This document shows, piece after piece, positions 27,433 through 36,496 of a stretch of 58,758 nucleotides of DNA (its first letter is position 1; each line of letters starts with the position of its first letter). A model generated the notes under the pieces. It was not told where the DNA came from. It made no database searches and saw nothing but the letters and a program-made list of their open reading frames with translations. The translations under genes and the position numbers were made by a program. Source of the stretch: Tissierellia bacterium (GTDB taxonomy: Bacteria > Bacillota > Clostridia > Tissierellales > Sedimentibacteraceae); contig DURT01000088.1 in NCBI GenBank assembly GCA_012843025.1, positions 1-58,758 on the forward strand. The letters run 5' to 3'.

Positions 27433-28596
27433 TTATTCATTTAAAAAATCATATGCATATTGTGCATGTAGTGCAACTCCATTAACCAGCATGTCTTCGT
27501 CAATATCAAACATAGGATGGTGGTTTGCATAACATGTATCTTTTTCTTCGTTTGCAGTTCCTACTATGGCGAAAGTACCTGGAACTTTTGCCAAGTATTC
27601 GGAAAAATCTTCAGAACCTAACATTTTAGGCATTTCCATTACTGCATCCTCAGACATGATTTTTGCAATAGCCTTCCTTGCTCTTTCCGTTGATTCTTCG
27701 TGGTTAATAGTAGGAGCTGTAAGAAAATCATATTGTAATTCCGCTTCTGCTCTGTAGCTAGCTGCTGTTGATTTAATAACTCTTTCCATCATGGATGGCA
27801 ATTGGTCTCTAACTTCATAGCTGAAGCACCTGGTTGTACCTTCTAACACTGCCTCATCTGCTATTACGTTAAACCTGGTTCCGGAATTGAATTTTCCTAT
27901 GCTTACCACAACACTGTCCATAGGGGATATTTCCCTGCTTACTAGTGTTTGTAAATTCATTACTATGGCAGATGCTGCTACCAGTGCATCTACTCCCAAA
28001 TTAGGCATGGAGCCGTGTCCTCCCACACCTTTAACGGTAATTTTGAACTTGTCTGCAGAAGCCATGCGTGGACCGGATCCTACAGCTATTTTACCTGTGG
28101 GGAAATTACCCATTACGTGCATTCCAAACACTTCATCAACACCTTCTAAGGCACCACCTTCTATTAACACCTTAGCTCCCTGTGCTATTTCTTCTGCAGG
28201 CTGGAAGAGAAGCTTAACAGTACCTTTTAATTCATCCTTAATTTCATTTAAAACCTGGGCAGCACCTAGAAGCATTGCACCGTGAGCATCATGGCCGCAG
28301 GCATGCATAATACCTTCATTTTTTGACTTGTAGGGAACGTCACGGATTTCATTTACTTCAAGGGCATCTATATCTGCTCTTAAAGCTATAGTCTTTCCCT
28401 TATTTTTACCTTCAATTGTAGCTACTACTCCTGATTCTCCTATAGACACGAAGGGAACACCTATTTTTGTTAATTCTTCTTTAATTCTTTTAGCAGTCCT
28501 TACTTCCTTCATACTGAGTTCAGGATACATGTGAAATTCTCTTCTCATGTCTATAGTATACTGCTCATATTTTTTTGCTATTTCTTTTATATTCAT
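27433..28596 (-). CDS. M20-family amidohydrolase (first copy)
   Basis: A 387-residue zinc-dependent amidohydrolase related to hippurate, IAA-amino-acid and N-acetyl-diaminopimelate hydrolases. Motifs include RREFHMYPELSMKE near the start, ALRADIDALE, MHACGHDAHGAMLLGAA, LLFQPAEE and GHGSMPNLGVDALVAAS in the dimerisation domain. The last ligand lies in LGSEDFSEYL. The substrate is probably an N-acyl amino acid or peptide. GGGAGG precedes the ATG. It starts 13 bases after the membrane transporter gene, so uptake and hydrolysis of one substrate are likely coupled. Confidence 0.88.
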   Translation of the reverse strand: MNIKEIAKKYEQYTIDMRREFHMYPELSMKEVRTAKRIKEELTKIGVPFVSIGESGVVATIEGKNKGKTIALRADIDALEVNEIRDVPYKSKNEGIMHACGHDAHGAMLLGAAQVLNEIKDELKGTVKLLFQPAEEIAQGAKVLIEGGALEGVDEVFGMHVMGNFPTGKIAVGSGPRMASADKFKITVKGVGGHGSMPNLGVDALVAASAIVMNLQTLVSREISPMDSVVVSIGKFNSGTRFNVIADEAVLEGTTRCFSYEVRDQLPSMMERVIKSTAASYRAEAELQYDFLTAPTINHEESTERARKAIAKIMSEDAVMEMPKMLGSEDFSEYLAKVPGTFAIVGTANEEKDTCYANHHPMFDIDEDMLVNGVALHAQYAYDFLNE

Positions 28597-28609
28597 TACA
28601 ACCTCCCGG

Positions 28610-29779
28610 TTAAATTAATTTAGCCATAAATCCAGCTAATACTACTGATGCAATTGATACTGTTACAAATCCTGCTATAAGCATCTTGGGGAGTATTGCA
28701 TCTAATATAACTTTCCTTTCTTCTTCTGTTTCACCTATGGCATTTGCCACCTCATTTGAAATAATGAAAGTTCCCGGAAAACCGAATAATGCAGTAGAAC
28801 CTATTGCTATGGACATATATTTATCCATACCTAAAATTTTTCCTGCAATTGCTGAAAAAATACTAAATCCAATAACACCTATGGCCAAGCATCCTATTAT
28901 TGGAACTATTAATGACATTAACATTTCAGGTGTAGCAGAAGCTAAGTTAGCAAAAATAACTGTTAATAAGCATATCATTACAAAGCCTTGGCTGTTTGCT
29001 GTAGTCATGGAATCCTTTTCTATAAAACCTAACTCTCTTACTATTACACCTAGTACTAAACATACTATCAATGCGTTTACTGCACCATTTGTCAGGGCTG
29101 ATATTTTAACCCCTATAAAGGATACAATGGTTAATTTAAGTAACAATATGGAACTTAGCTGAAGCTCTTTTCTTAGAGGTGGGAAAATGCGTTTTTTTGG
29201 TTCATCAATAATCTCTTCCTCTGTTTCATCAGTAAGTGTATTATTTTCACTTAATGCTAACACTCGTCTTGCTTCCTTTTTAAGACAATAAGAAGCTACG
29301 GGAGTACCGAAAAAAGTTTGTGTTACAAGAAGCATGGTTGCAAATACGGCTACACTCTCCAGTCCTTTTTCCATTGCAGCTTCACTTACTATTAAGGCTG
29401 CAACTACACCACCGGAAATAGGTGGAGCTGCTGATGCCGCCATTTCCCTACCAAATATTGGTCCTCCTACAAAGTACACTAATACTCCTATTCCTACAAC
29501 TGCGGCTAAGGCAATTATAACCGTTTTCCACTGCTTAGCCAATTCCTTCAAACTAATCATGGTTCCCATGTTAGTCAAAAGAAGGGGCATTGCCAATTGT
29601 CCTACCTTGAAAAATCCTGAATCGTCAAAAATGGTGGAGGGTAAGCCCACCCAAAAAGCAATTAAAAAAACAACTGCAGTAGTAAAAAGCATTGAAAAGG
29701 TTGCCTTTGTTTTAAATGAAACATAATCGCCAATAGCGAATGCTACTAGTATGAATAATATTGCAGTTAACCCATCCAT
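28610..29779 (-). CDS. Polytopic membrane transporter-like protein, family uncertain
   Basis: A 389-residue protein with about ten or eleven hydrophobic helices and one hydrophilic loop near residues 180-200 (ENNTLTDETEEEIIDEPKK). Glycine/proline-containing helices such as AMPLLLTNMGTM and AAPPISGGVVAALI recall ion-coupled secondary carriers of the GltS/DUF819 type, but I do not recognise it with certainty. GAGGAGG lies before the ATG. It is the first gene of a pair with an M20 amidohydrolase, so it may import an N-acyl or peptide substrate. Confidence 0.6.
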   Translation of the reverse strand: MDGLTAILFILVAFAIGDYVSFKTKATFSMLFTTAVVFLIAFWVGLPSTIFDDSGFFKVGQLAMPLLLTNMGTMISLKELAKQWKTVIIALAAVVGIGVLVYFVGGPIFGREMAASAAPPISGGVVAALIVSEAAMEKGLESVAVFATMLLVTQTFFGTPVASYCLKKEARRVLALSENNTLTDETEEEIIDEPKKRIFPPLRKELQLSSILLLKLTIVSFIGVKISALTNGAVNALIVCLVLGVIVRELGFIEKDSMTTANSQGFVMICLLTVIFANLASATPEMLMSLIVPIIGCLAIGVIGFSIFSAIAGKILGMDKYMSIAIGSTALFGFPGTFIISNEVANAIGETEEERKVILDAILPKMLIAGFVTVSIASVVLAGFMAKLI

Positions 29780-29880
29780 TTATGTACCTCCTCACTAAAA
29801 ATATTTATTAGGGCAAATTATAGCACATAATTTCATGAATAACAACACATCTTTTTAAATATTTTTGGAGACAAACAGGG

Positions 29881-30507
29881 TTATTCTGTATTTTTATAGA
29901 CGCAGTCAGTATTTATGCAGTCGAAGCATGTATTTATTTCTTCATCTACCCCTTCTACAATTGTATAAATATACGTCAAGGAATTCGACGGAACCATAAC
30001 ATTATGTTCATTTGAATATATTTCCACTCTAATATGTTTTTCTAATTCCTCTATGAATTTTCTCTGATATTTTAAATCTAAATTTCCATCCCCCGGAGCG
30101 TACCTTCTATTTAATTTATAACCTTGTTTCTTTATATCATTTCTAATTTTGTTGTTCATTTTATCCGATGCTTTGAAAATAGCATGGGATACCATCTCAT
30201 TTAACAAATAACCTTTGAGATATTCCCCCCGGGATATTAAATCACTAGCTAGGGAATTAGTGTCCCTTTCAGCAGAGACATAGCAAATGATATATTTATC
30301 TACATTTTCTTCAAGCTTCAAAGGAAAATAGTCAGTAAATATATAAGCTAGTTTAATTTCCATGGAAGATATAATATCACTTAGCTGGCTAAATACTGCC
30401 TCACAATTTTTAAATGTTTCAGTTCCTTCATAAATATGAAGATTTTTATATAATACTTCCTTATTTATCCTTGCCCTTATTCTAAATTCATTTACATTAT
30501 TTTTCAT
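29881..30507 (-). CDS. MetH activation-domain-like protein
   Basis: A 208-residue protein resembling free-standing versions of the methionine synthase activation (SAM-binding) domain. The key sign is RRYAPGDGNLDLKYQ (about residue 135-150), close to the R-x-APG-Y/D signature that binds SAM in MetH. A C-terminal CxxCxxxxC motif (CFDCINTDC) is typical of small clostridial homologues. I infer that it helps reductive methylation of a corrinoid protein elsewhere in the genome. The ATG at 30507 follows AAGGTG. It lies 101 bases upstream of the transporter gene and just after the second M20 gene on the same strand. Confidence 0.65.
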   Translation of the reverse strand: MKNNVNEFRIRARINKEVLYKNLHIYEGTETFKNCEAVFSQLSDIISSMEIKLAYIFTDYFPLKLEENVDKYIICYVSAERDTNSLASDLISRGEYLKGYLLNEMVSHAIFKASDKMNNKIRNDIKKQGYKLNRRYAPGDGNLDLKYQRKFIEELEKHIRVEIYSNEHNVMVPSNSLTYIYTIVEGVDEEINTCFDCINTDCVYKNTE

Positions 30508-30551
30508 TTTTTTCACCTTATTTTAGAAGGATATTTTGAAAGTAACAAATA

Positions 30552-30598
30552 GGGACATTCCTATGCCGTCCTTGGCTCTTTCATTAAGGAAATGTCCC
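30552..30598. repeat. Inverted repeat with GGGACATTCC arms, 3' of M20 gene
   Basis: GGGACATTCC (30552-30561) and GGAAATGTCCC (30588-30598) form an imperfect hairpin with a 26-base loop just past the end of the M20 gene. The same GGGACATTC core occurs on the other side of that gene at 31828-31862. It may serve as a terminator, but no T-tract was seen. Confidence 0.55.
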
Positions 30599-30604
30599 AT
30601 ACAT

Positions 30605-31807
30605 TTATTTATTATTTTTAAGCCACTGAATTGCCGTGTTAGCATAAACGGCAGAGCCTATATAGAATGCATCTTCATTAAAGTTAACTTTTGGATGGTG
30701 CTGTGGATAAGGATATCCTTCTTCTGGAGATCCACCGCTTAAAGCCATCATTATTGAAGGAACTTTTTCACTTATATATCCGAAATCTTCGGAACCAGTC
30801 ATTTTACCTCCAGGGAATGCTTCTGAGAATGTTACAACATTGTTTTCTCCCAACATTTCCTTATTTATATTGTATGTAAATTCTGAAAGTTCTCTGTCAT
30901 TGTACACAGAAGGACATTCCATTCTGTATTCAACGTTAACACTTGCCCTGAATACAGAGGCAACACCTTTTGCTATTTCAACTACTCGTTTCTTCATTAA
31001 CTCCCTGTCATCTCTGTCAAAAGCTCTTATAGTTCCTTCTATGAAAGCCTTGTCAGGAATAATGTTTGCAGCATTTCCACCATGCATCTGACCAATGGTT
31101 ATAACTGCAGTACTGGAAGGCTTAATTTCTCTCGCTATAATTTCCTGAAGTGATAGATGTATGTGTGCTGCCACATTTAATGGGTCTATAGAATCTTGAG
31201 GCATTGCCCCATGGCCTCCCTTACCTTGAATATCTATGTGGAACATATCACCGGAAGAAGTAGAATATCCTTCTTCTGCTACAGCCAAGGTACCAGATTT
31301 CATAGACATTCCAGAAAATATATGGATCATGGCAGCAGCATCTACCTTTGGAGATTCTAAAACACCTGCATCTATCATGGCTTTGGCACCAGATAAAGTT
31401 TCTTCTGAAGGTTGGAATAAGAGTTTAACAGTACCTTCAATTTCATCTTCATGATCTTTTAAAAGCTGAGCTGCCCCCAAGAGCATAGCTGCGTGAGTAT
31501 CGTGTCCACAGGCATGCATATTTTCTGTGGTTGATTTATACTCTAAATCATTTTCTTCCACTATGGGTAAAGCGTCTATATCTCCTCTTAAAAGGATTAC
31601 TTTACCTGGTTTCTTTCCTCCCGCTAAGGCTACTACTCCTGCCCCAGACACAATTTCAGGTTCATAACCCATCTCTTTTAATCTTTTGGCAATATATGCA
31701 GAAGTTATAGGTAGATCCATACCTAACTCAGGATGTTGGTGCAGGTATCTTCTATCTTTTATAATTACTTCCTGCAATGCTTTCGCTTCCTTTAACAAAC
31801 TATTCAT
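30605..31807 (-). CDS. M20-family amidohydrolase (second copy)
   Basis: A 400-residue paralogue of the M20 hydrolase at 27.4 kb. It shows RYLHQHPELGMDLP, LRGDIDALPI, MHACGHDTHAAMLLGAA, LLFQPSEE, GHGAMPQDSIDPLNVA and the late TGSEDFGYIS. The overall pattern is that of hippurate- or N-acyl-amino-acid hydrolases. The start at 31807 follows GGGAGG; the frame's earlier Met at 31825 precedes that site. It is bracketed by two related inverted repeats, which suggests a self-contained unit. Substrate is not predictable. Confidence 0.88.
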   Translation of the reverse strand: MNSLLKEAKALQEVIIKDRRYLHQHPELGMDLPITSAYIAKRLKEMGYEPEIVSGAGVVALAGGKKPGKVILLRGDIDALPIVEENDLEYKSTTENMHACGHDTHAAMLLGAAQLLKDHEDEIEGTVKLLFQPSEETLSGAKAMIDAGVLESPKVDAAAMIHIFSGMSMKSGTLAVAEEGYSTSSGDMFHIDIQGKGGHGAMPQDSIDPLNVAAHIHLSLQEIIAREIKPSSTAVITIGQMHGGNAANIIPDKAFIEGTIRAFDRDDRELMKKRVVEIAKGVASVFRASVNVEYRMECPSVYNDRELSEFTYNINKEMLGENNVVTFSEAFPGGKMTGSEDFGYISEKVPSIMMALSGGSPEEGYPYPQHHPKVNFNEDAFYIGSAVYANTAIQWLKNNK

Positions 31808-31826
31808 AAATTCCTCCCTATACAAC

Positions 31827-31862
31827 GGGGGACATTCTTCTTACCAAGAGAATTATGTCCCC
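31827..31862. repeat. Inverted repeat with GGGGACATTCTT arms, 5' of M20 gene
   Basis: GGGGGACATTCTTCTT (31827-31842) pairs with AAGAGAATTATGTCCCC (31846-31862). The hairpin is strong, with one bulge, and lies only 20 bases before the M20 start codon, so it would be in the 5' leader or promoter. Confidence 0.6.
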
Positions 31863-31900
31863 ATTCATTTTTTATATTATATACTTTTATATATTGAGAG

Positions 31901-32902
31901 TCAATTTAGAATATATTTTATTATTTCGTCTTTGAATTCACTTGTAGTTAAATTTCCTCCCAGGTCCTTTGTATGCAATCCCTTCTTCATTAAAACTTGT
32001 TTGAGAGCTTCTTCTATAATATTGGCAGCTTTTTCTTCTCCAATATATTTAAGCATCATTGTTCCTGATAAAATTGCAGAAGTGGGATTGGCAATATTTT
32101 TTCCCGCTATATCCGGGGCAGAACCGTGAACAGGCTCGAATATTGCCGTACTATCTCCAATATTAGCCCCAGGAGCCATACCAAGACCTCCTACTAAACC
32201 TGCTGCCAAGTCTGAAAGTATATCTCCATATAAGTTAGGAGCAACTATAACTTCGTAATCGTGGGGATTCATTACTAATTTCATAGCCATAGCATCAACG
32301 ATTACATCTTCGAACTTAATATGAGGATATTTTGTTGAAACATCCCTGCCAGCTTGTAAAAATAAACCGTCTGTTAATTTCATAATATTAGCCTTATGGG
32401 TCAGAGTAACTTTATTTCTTTTTTCTTTTTCTGCTAACTTAAAAGCAAAGTCTACTATTCTTTCGCTTGCCTCTCTCGTTATTATTTTAATACTTTCTGC
32501 CGCATTTTCATTTACCTTATGCTCTATCCCCCTATACAGGTCTTCCGTATTCTCTCTTACAATAACCAGGTCCAAATTTTTATAGAGAGAATCGATACCT
32601 TCAAAAGTTTTTACTGGTCTTACATTGGCATAGAGATTAAATCTTTGTCTTAACTCCACGTTTATACTTCTGAATCCCGTCCCCACAGGAGTAGTTATGG
32701 GACCTTTTAATACTATTCTATTTTTTTCAATACTCTTTATAGTTTCTTCCGGCAAAAGAACACCGCACTTTTCATATGCGGTACTTCCTGCTATAACTTC
32801 TTCCCATTCTATACTATCCGTTACAGCATCTATAATTTCTTTTGCAGCATACATTATTTCCAAACCTATACCGTCTCCTGGTATAAAAGTTATTTTTTTC
32901 AT
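31901..32902 (-). CDS. icd: NAD-type isocitrate dehydrogenase (isocitrate/isopropylmalate family)
   Basis: Oxidative decarboxylation of isocitrate to 2-oxoglutarate. The 333-residue protein has the family N-terminus ITFIPGDGIGLEIM, the substrate region with ENTEDLYRGIEHK, the catalytic lysine region KANIMKLTDG and the GSAPDIAGKNIANP nucleotide loop. At this length it is like the NAD-dependent ICDH and homoisocitrate group. Position behind citrate synthase and aconitase decides for isocitrate. Its start overlaps the aconitase stop by four bases. Confidence 0.88.
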   Translation of the reverse strand: MKKITFIPGDGIGLEIMYAAKEIIDAVTDSIEWEEVIAGSTAYEKCGVLLPEETIKSIEKNRIVLKGPITTPVGTGFRSINVELRQRFNLYANVRPVKTFEGIDSLYKNLDLVIVRENTEDLYRGIEHKVNENAAESIKIITREASERIVDFAFKLAEKEKRNKVTLTHKANIMKLTDGLFLQAGRDVSTKYPHIKFEDVIVDAMAMKLVMNPHDYEVIVAPNLYGDILSDLAAGLVGGLGMAPGANIGDSTAIFEPVHGSAPDIAGKNIANPTSAILSGTMMLKYIGEEKAANIIEEALKQVLMKKGLHTKDLGGNLTTSEFKDEIIKYILN

Positions 32903-34830
32903 TTCATCACCTTACTCATATAATTCAGCAGTCCTCCTGCCTTAATAATTTCAACAGCTCTTTCAGACAGAGCTAATTCCATTTTATATATTTTATTCTT
33001 AGTTTTATTTTCAACTATAACTACATTATTCTCTACTTGAGCTAAAAGATTGTTTATCACTATTTCATCCAACATATCGATAGTATCGTAATCTTCCTCA
33101 TTCATGAAAGTTAAAGGAAGTATGCCGTTATTTATTAAATTGCTTCTGTGGATGCGGGCAAAAGATTTGGCCATTACTGCTTTTACTCCTAAGTACAAGG
33201 GAGCTAAGGCTGCATGTTCCCTACTGGAGCCTTGACCGTAATTCTTTCCACCTACAATTATTCCACCCTTGTTTTCCTTTGCCCTTTTAGGAAATTCTTC
33301 ATCTATAGCAGAAAAACAAAACTCAGATAAATATGGAATATTAGACCTGTAAGGCAAAAGGTTGGCGTTGGAGGGCATTATTGCATCTGTTGTTACATCG
33401 TCTCCAACTTTTATTAATATTTTTCCTCCCACTGTATTTTCCATTGCTTTATTTTGGGGGAAAGGTTTAATATTGGGACCTCTTATTACTTCTACATCCC
33501 TACCATCTTCTGCAGGACTTACGATCATATTGTCATTTACATAAAACTTTTCAGGCATTTCAATATTTAAATCAACTTGGTAATCAAAGTCTTCCAATCC
33601 AGCTATATATCCTTTAATTGCTGAAAATGCAGCTACTTCAGGACTTACCAGGTATACATCTGCCGATGGGGTTCCGCACCTGCCTTTGAAATTTCGGTTA
33701 AAAGTTCTCAAGGACACTCCATTAGTATTGGGAGCTTGCCCCATTCCTATACAGGGTCCACATCCACTTTCAAGAATACGGGCTCCTGCAGAAATAATTT
33801 TTGCCAAGGCTCCATTTTCTGCAATCATGGTAAGTACCTGCTTAGATCCAGGTGATATAACCAAGGATACATCCTCGTGTACAGTATGTCCTTCTAATAT
33901 ATTGGCAACTCTCATTAAATCATAATACGAGGAATTAGTACAGCTACCTATTGCTACTTGATTTATCTTCTTACCCCTTACTTCTCTTACAGACACTACC
34001 TTATCTGGTGAATGAGGAAGAGCTATATTAGGCTCTAAGGCACTTAAGTCAATAGTGATTTTTTTCGCATAAACAGCTCCTTCATCAGCTTTAAGCTCTA
34101 TAAAGTCCTCTTCTCTTCCCTGTGCCTTTAAAAATTCCAAGGTTCTTTCATCAGAGGGGAAAATGGAAGTTGTAGCTCCTAATTCTGCCCCCATATTTGT
34201 AATAGTTCCTCTTTCTGGAACAGATAAGGATTTTACACCCTCACCTGTATATTCAAATATTTTGTTCACTCCTCCTTTTACGGTGAAGTGTTTTAATACT
34301 TCAAGAATTACATCCTTAGCGGAACAAAATTTATTAAGTTTTCCCTTCAGCTCCACATTTATTATTTCTGGCATTATAATATTGTATTCTCCACCTGCCA
34401 TGGCAATAGCCACATCCAGGCCCCCTGCCCCTATGGCCAGCATACCCATTCCACCGCAGGTGGGGGTGTGGCTATCAGAACCTAAAAGGGTTTCTCCGGG
34501 AACCGAAAATCTTTCAAGGTGAACTTGGTGGCATATGCCGTTTCCCGGTTTTGAAAAGTAAATGCCGTGCTTCTTTGCCACTGTTTGAATATATAAGTGG
34601 TCATCTGCATTTTCAGGTCCCGATTGAAGCATGTTATGATCTATATAGGCAACGGAACGCTTGGTCCTTACTCTGTCTATTCCCATTGCTTCAAATTGCA
34701 AATAAGCCATTGTACCTGTAGAATCCTGGGTTAATGTTTGATCTATTTTAATTCCGATTTCTTTACCAGGAATCGCTTCACCGGAAACTAGGTGGTTTTT
34801 GATTATTTTTTCTGCTAATGTCAGTGCCAT
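32899..34830 (-). CDS. acnA: Aconitate hydratase
   Basis: Isomerises citrate to isocitrate with a [4Fe-4S] cluster. The 643-residue protein starts with the small-subunit-fused order of the mitochondrial/clostridial type. Cluster ligands are in GSCTNSSYYD and SGCGPCIGMGQ, catalytic residues in SDSHTPTCGGMG, and the C-terminal swivel domain has YGQGSSREHAALAP. AGGAGG lies before the start. It forms an operon between the Re-citrate synthase (8-base gap) and icd (4-base overlap). The gene symbol is by role; the paralogue type (AcnA or AcnB numbering) was not settled. Confidence 0.92.
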   Translation of the reverse strand: MALTLAEKIIKNHLVSGEAIPGKEIGIKIDQTLTQDSTGTMAYLQFEAMGIDRVRTKRSVAYIDHNMLQSGPENADDHLYIQTVAKKHGIYFSKPGNGICHQVHLERFSVPGETLLGSDSHTPTCGGMGMLAIGAGGLDVAIAMAGGEYNIIMPEIINVELKGKLNKFCSAKDVILEVLKHFTVKGGVNKIFEYTGEGVKSLSVPERGTITNMGAELGATTSIFPSDERTLEFLKAQGREEDFIELKADEGAVYAKKITIDLSALEPNIALPHSPDKVVSVREVRGKKINQVAIGSCTNSSYYDLMRVANILEGHTVHEDVSLVISPGSKQVLTMIAENGALAKIISAGARILESGCGPCIGMGQAPNTNGVSLRTFNRNFKGRCGTPSADVYLVSPEVAAFSAIKGYIAGLEDFDYQVDLNIEMPEKFYVNDNMIVSPAEDGRDVEVIRGPNIKPFPQNKAMENTVGGKILIKVGDDVTTDAIMPSNANLLPYRSNIPYLSEFCFSAIDEEFPKRAKENKGGIIVGGKNYGQGSSREHAALAPLYLGVKAVMAKSFARIHRSNLINNGILPLTFMNEEDYDTIDMLDEIVINNLLAQVENNVVIVENKTKNKIYKMELALSERAVEIIKAGGLLNYMSKVMK

Positions 34831-34838
34831 GTTTCCTC

Positions 34839-36173
34839 CTATATTGCTTTTTCGCTATATTTGAAAATATACATATTTGCAAAGTTCTTCATTTCCTCAT
34901 TAGATATATTAGTTGTCCTTCCATTTTTGTATTCTTCGTCTATTTTCTTTTTAATAGGTATTAGTCTTTCGTCAGTCTTGGTGATTCTTTCATCTCCCTT
35001 TAAACCAAAGTAACTGTTAATCCAGTAGGCAATGCTGGATATTCCCGAATAGGAGTTAATTGCCACCAAGGGAGGTTTGTTAAGTATTTTCTTGGTATCG
35101 AAACTATTGTATATTTCTTCATCTTTCAAAAGACCATCTGCATGAATTCCTGCCTTAGTAACATTAAACTCTCTTCCTACAAAGGGAGTTTTGGAAGGAA
35201 TACTATATTGAAGTTCTTTTTCAAAATATTCTTCTATCTCATTTAGTACTTTCAAATTCATTGACTTTAAATTACCCTTTATTTGTGCATACTCTATTAC
35301 CATTGCCTCTAAGGGAGTATTTCCTACTCTTTCTCCAATACCGAACAAGGTAGTATTAACAGAAGAACCTCCATACAGCCAGGAAGTTGTGGAATTAGTT
35401 ACAGAAGCATAGTAATCATTATGTCCGTGCCACTCTATAGATTCAGAAGGAACTCCCGCATAATATTTAAGCCCGTGTATTATTGCAGGAACAGATCTGG
35501 GAAGTTCAACCCCTGAGTGTGAAACACCTAAACCTAGGGTATCACAAGCTCTTATTTTTACATTTATTTTGCTTTCTCTGCTTAATTCCATAAGATTTTT
35601 TGCCAAGGGTACAACGAAACCATAGAAATCTGCCCTAGTAATATCCTCAAAGTGACACCTAGGTACTATTCCATTTTCTAAAGCGGAGTAGGCAATGTCC
35701 AAGTACATCTTCATTGCTTCCGACCTTGTTTTGTTTAATTTATTGAATATATGGTAATCTGAACAGGACATTAAAATTCCTGTTTCCTTAATACCCATGG
35801 ACTTAACTAAATTAAAATCATCCTTATTGGCTCTTATCCAGGATGTAATTTCAGGAAATTCATATCCTCTGTCCATACATTCTTCAACAGCTTTTCTGTC
35901 TTTTTCTGTATATAGGAAAAACTCCGTTTGTTTTATTATCCCTGAATCATTATCCAATTCATGGAGCAAATCAAATAATTTCACCATTTGCTTAGTGTCC
36001 ATATTGGTCATAGCTTGCTGTCCGTCTCTAAATGTTGTATCGGTAATCCATATATTTTCAGGAATATTCATGGGAAGCTGGATGTTGTTAAATTTAATTT
36101 TAGGAATTTCATCATAAGGAAAAACTTCTTTGTACAGCTTTGGCTTAATTACATCTACGGGATTATACTTCAT
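34839..36173 (-). CDS. Re-type citrate synthase
   Basis: A 444-residue TIM-barrel enzyme of the homocitrate/isopropylmalate synthase family. It has the metal-site motif DTTFRDGQQAMT near residue 50 and a HGHNDYYASVTNS segment near residue 250. Length, N-terminal extension (IKPKLYKEVFPYDEIPKIKF) and the downstream aconitase and isocitrate dehydrogenase identify it as the Re-face-specific citrate synthase of Clostridium kluyveri type, not homocitrate synthase. It condenses oxaloacetate and acetyl-CoA. The start at 36173 follows GGAGG. Homocitrate synthase remains a minor alternative. Confidence 0.86.
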   Translation of the reverse strand: MKYNPVDVIKPKLYKEVFPYDEIPKIKFNNIQLPMNIPENIWITDTTFRDGQQAMTNMDTKQMVKLFDLLHELDNDSGIIKQTEFFLYTEKDRKAVEECMDRGYEFPEITSWIRANKDDFNLVKSMGIKETGILMSCSDYHIFNKLNKTRSEAMKMYLDIAYSALENGIVPRCHFEDITRADFYGFVVPLAKNLMELSRESKINVKIRACDTLGLGVSHSGVELPRSVPAIIHGLKYYAGVPSESIEWHGHNDYYASVTNSTTSWLYGGSSVNTTLFGIGERVGNTPLEAMVIEYAQIKGNLKSMNLKVLNEIEEYFEKELQYSIPSKTPFVGREFNVTKAGIHADGLLKDEEIYNSFDTKKILNKPPLVAINSYSGISSIAYWINSYFGLKGDERITKTDERLIPIKKKIDEEYKNGRTTNISNEEMKNFANMYIFKYSEKAI

Positions 36174-36185
36174 ATTAACCTCCAA

Positions 36186-36470
36186 AATTTTGAAAGATAT
36201 TTTATTTATGTTGCATTTCCTTCTGTCGTTTTTAGTATTATAGAGGTCATTATAATCCCAATTTGCAACTAAGTCAAGTGTTTATTTCATTATTTTTAAA
36301 TTTTATGGGCGCTTTTCATGGTTTGAAGGAGTGAACTTGCAACTTGTTTTATAATTCTTTCATAAAATGTCGTTTCCTTTGTAGTTTTTCTTGCAATATA
36401 TTTCAGTTTCCTTGCAATATACACCCAATAAGACAATCAAAATTTCTGAGGTTCCAGGAAACTTGGACAT
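36186..36470 (-). promoter_or_regulatory. Citrate operon promoter and TTGCAA-repeat control region
   Basis: A promoter on the minus strand has -35 TTGACT (36272-36277), a 17-base spacer and -10 TATAAT (36249-36254). The 6-bp palindrome TTGCAA lies in that spacer (36263-36268) and recurs upstream at 36337-36342, 36391-36396 and 36412-36417. The last two belong to a 15-bp direct repeat TTTYCTTGCAATATA spaced 21 bp, two helical turns. This 311-base stretch holds no gene. The regulator is unknown; the layout suggests an activator or a repressor acting cooperatively. Confidence 0.65.
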
Positions 36471-36496
36471 AATAAAACACATGGTTTGCCATGTGT
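36470..36496 (-). terminator. Rho-independent terminator of ung-like gene
   Basis: Stem ACACATGG/CCATGTGT with a 4-base loop directly after the stop codon, followed by TTTTATTATG on the minus strand. It marks the probable end of the CRISPR operon transcript. Confidence 0.85.
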
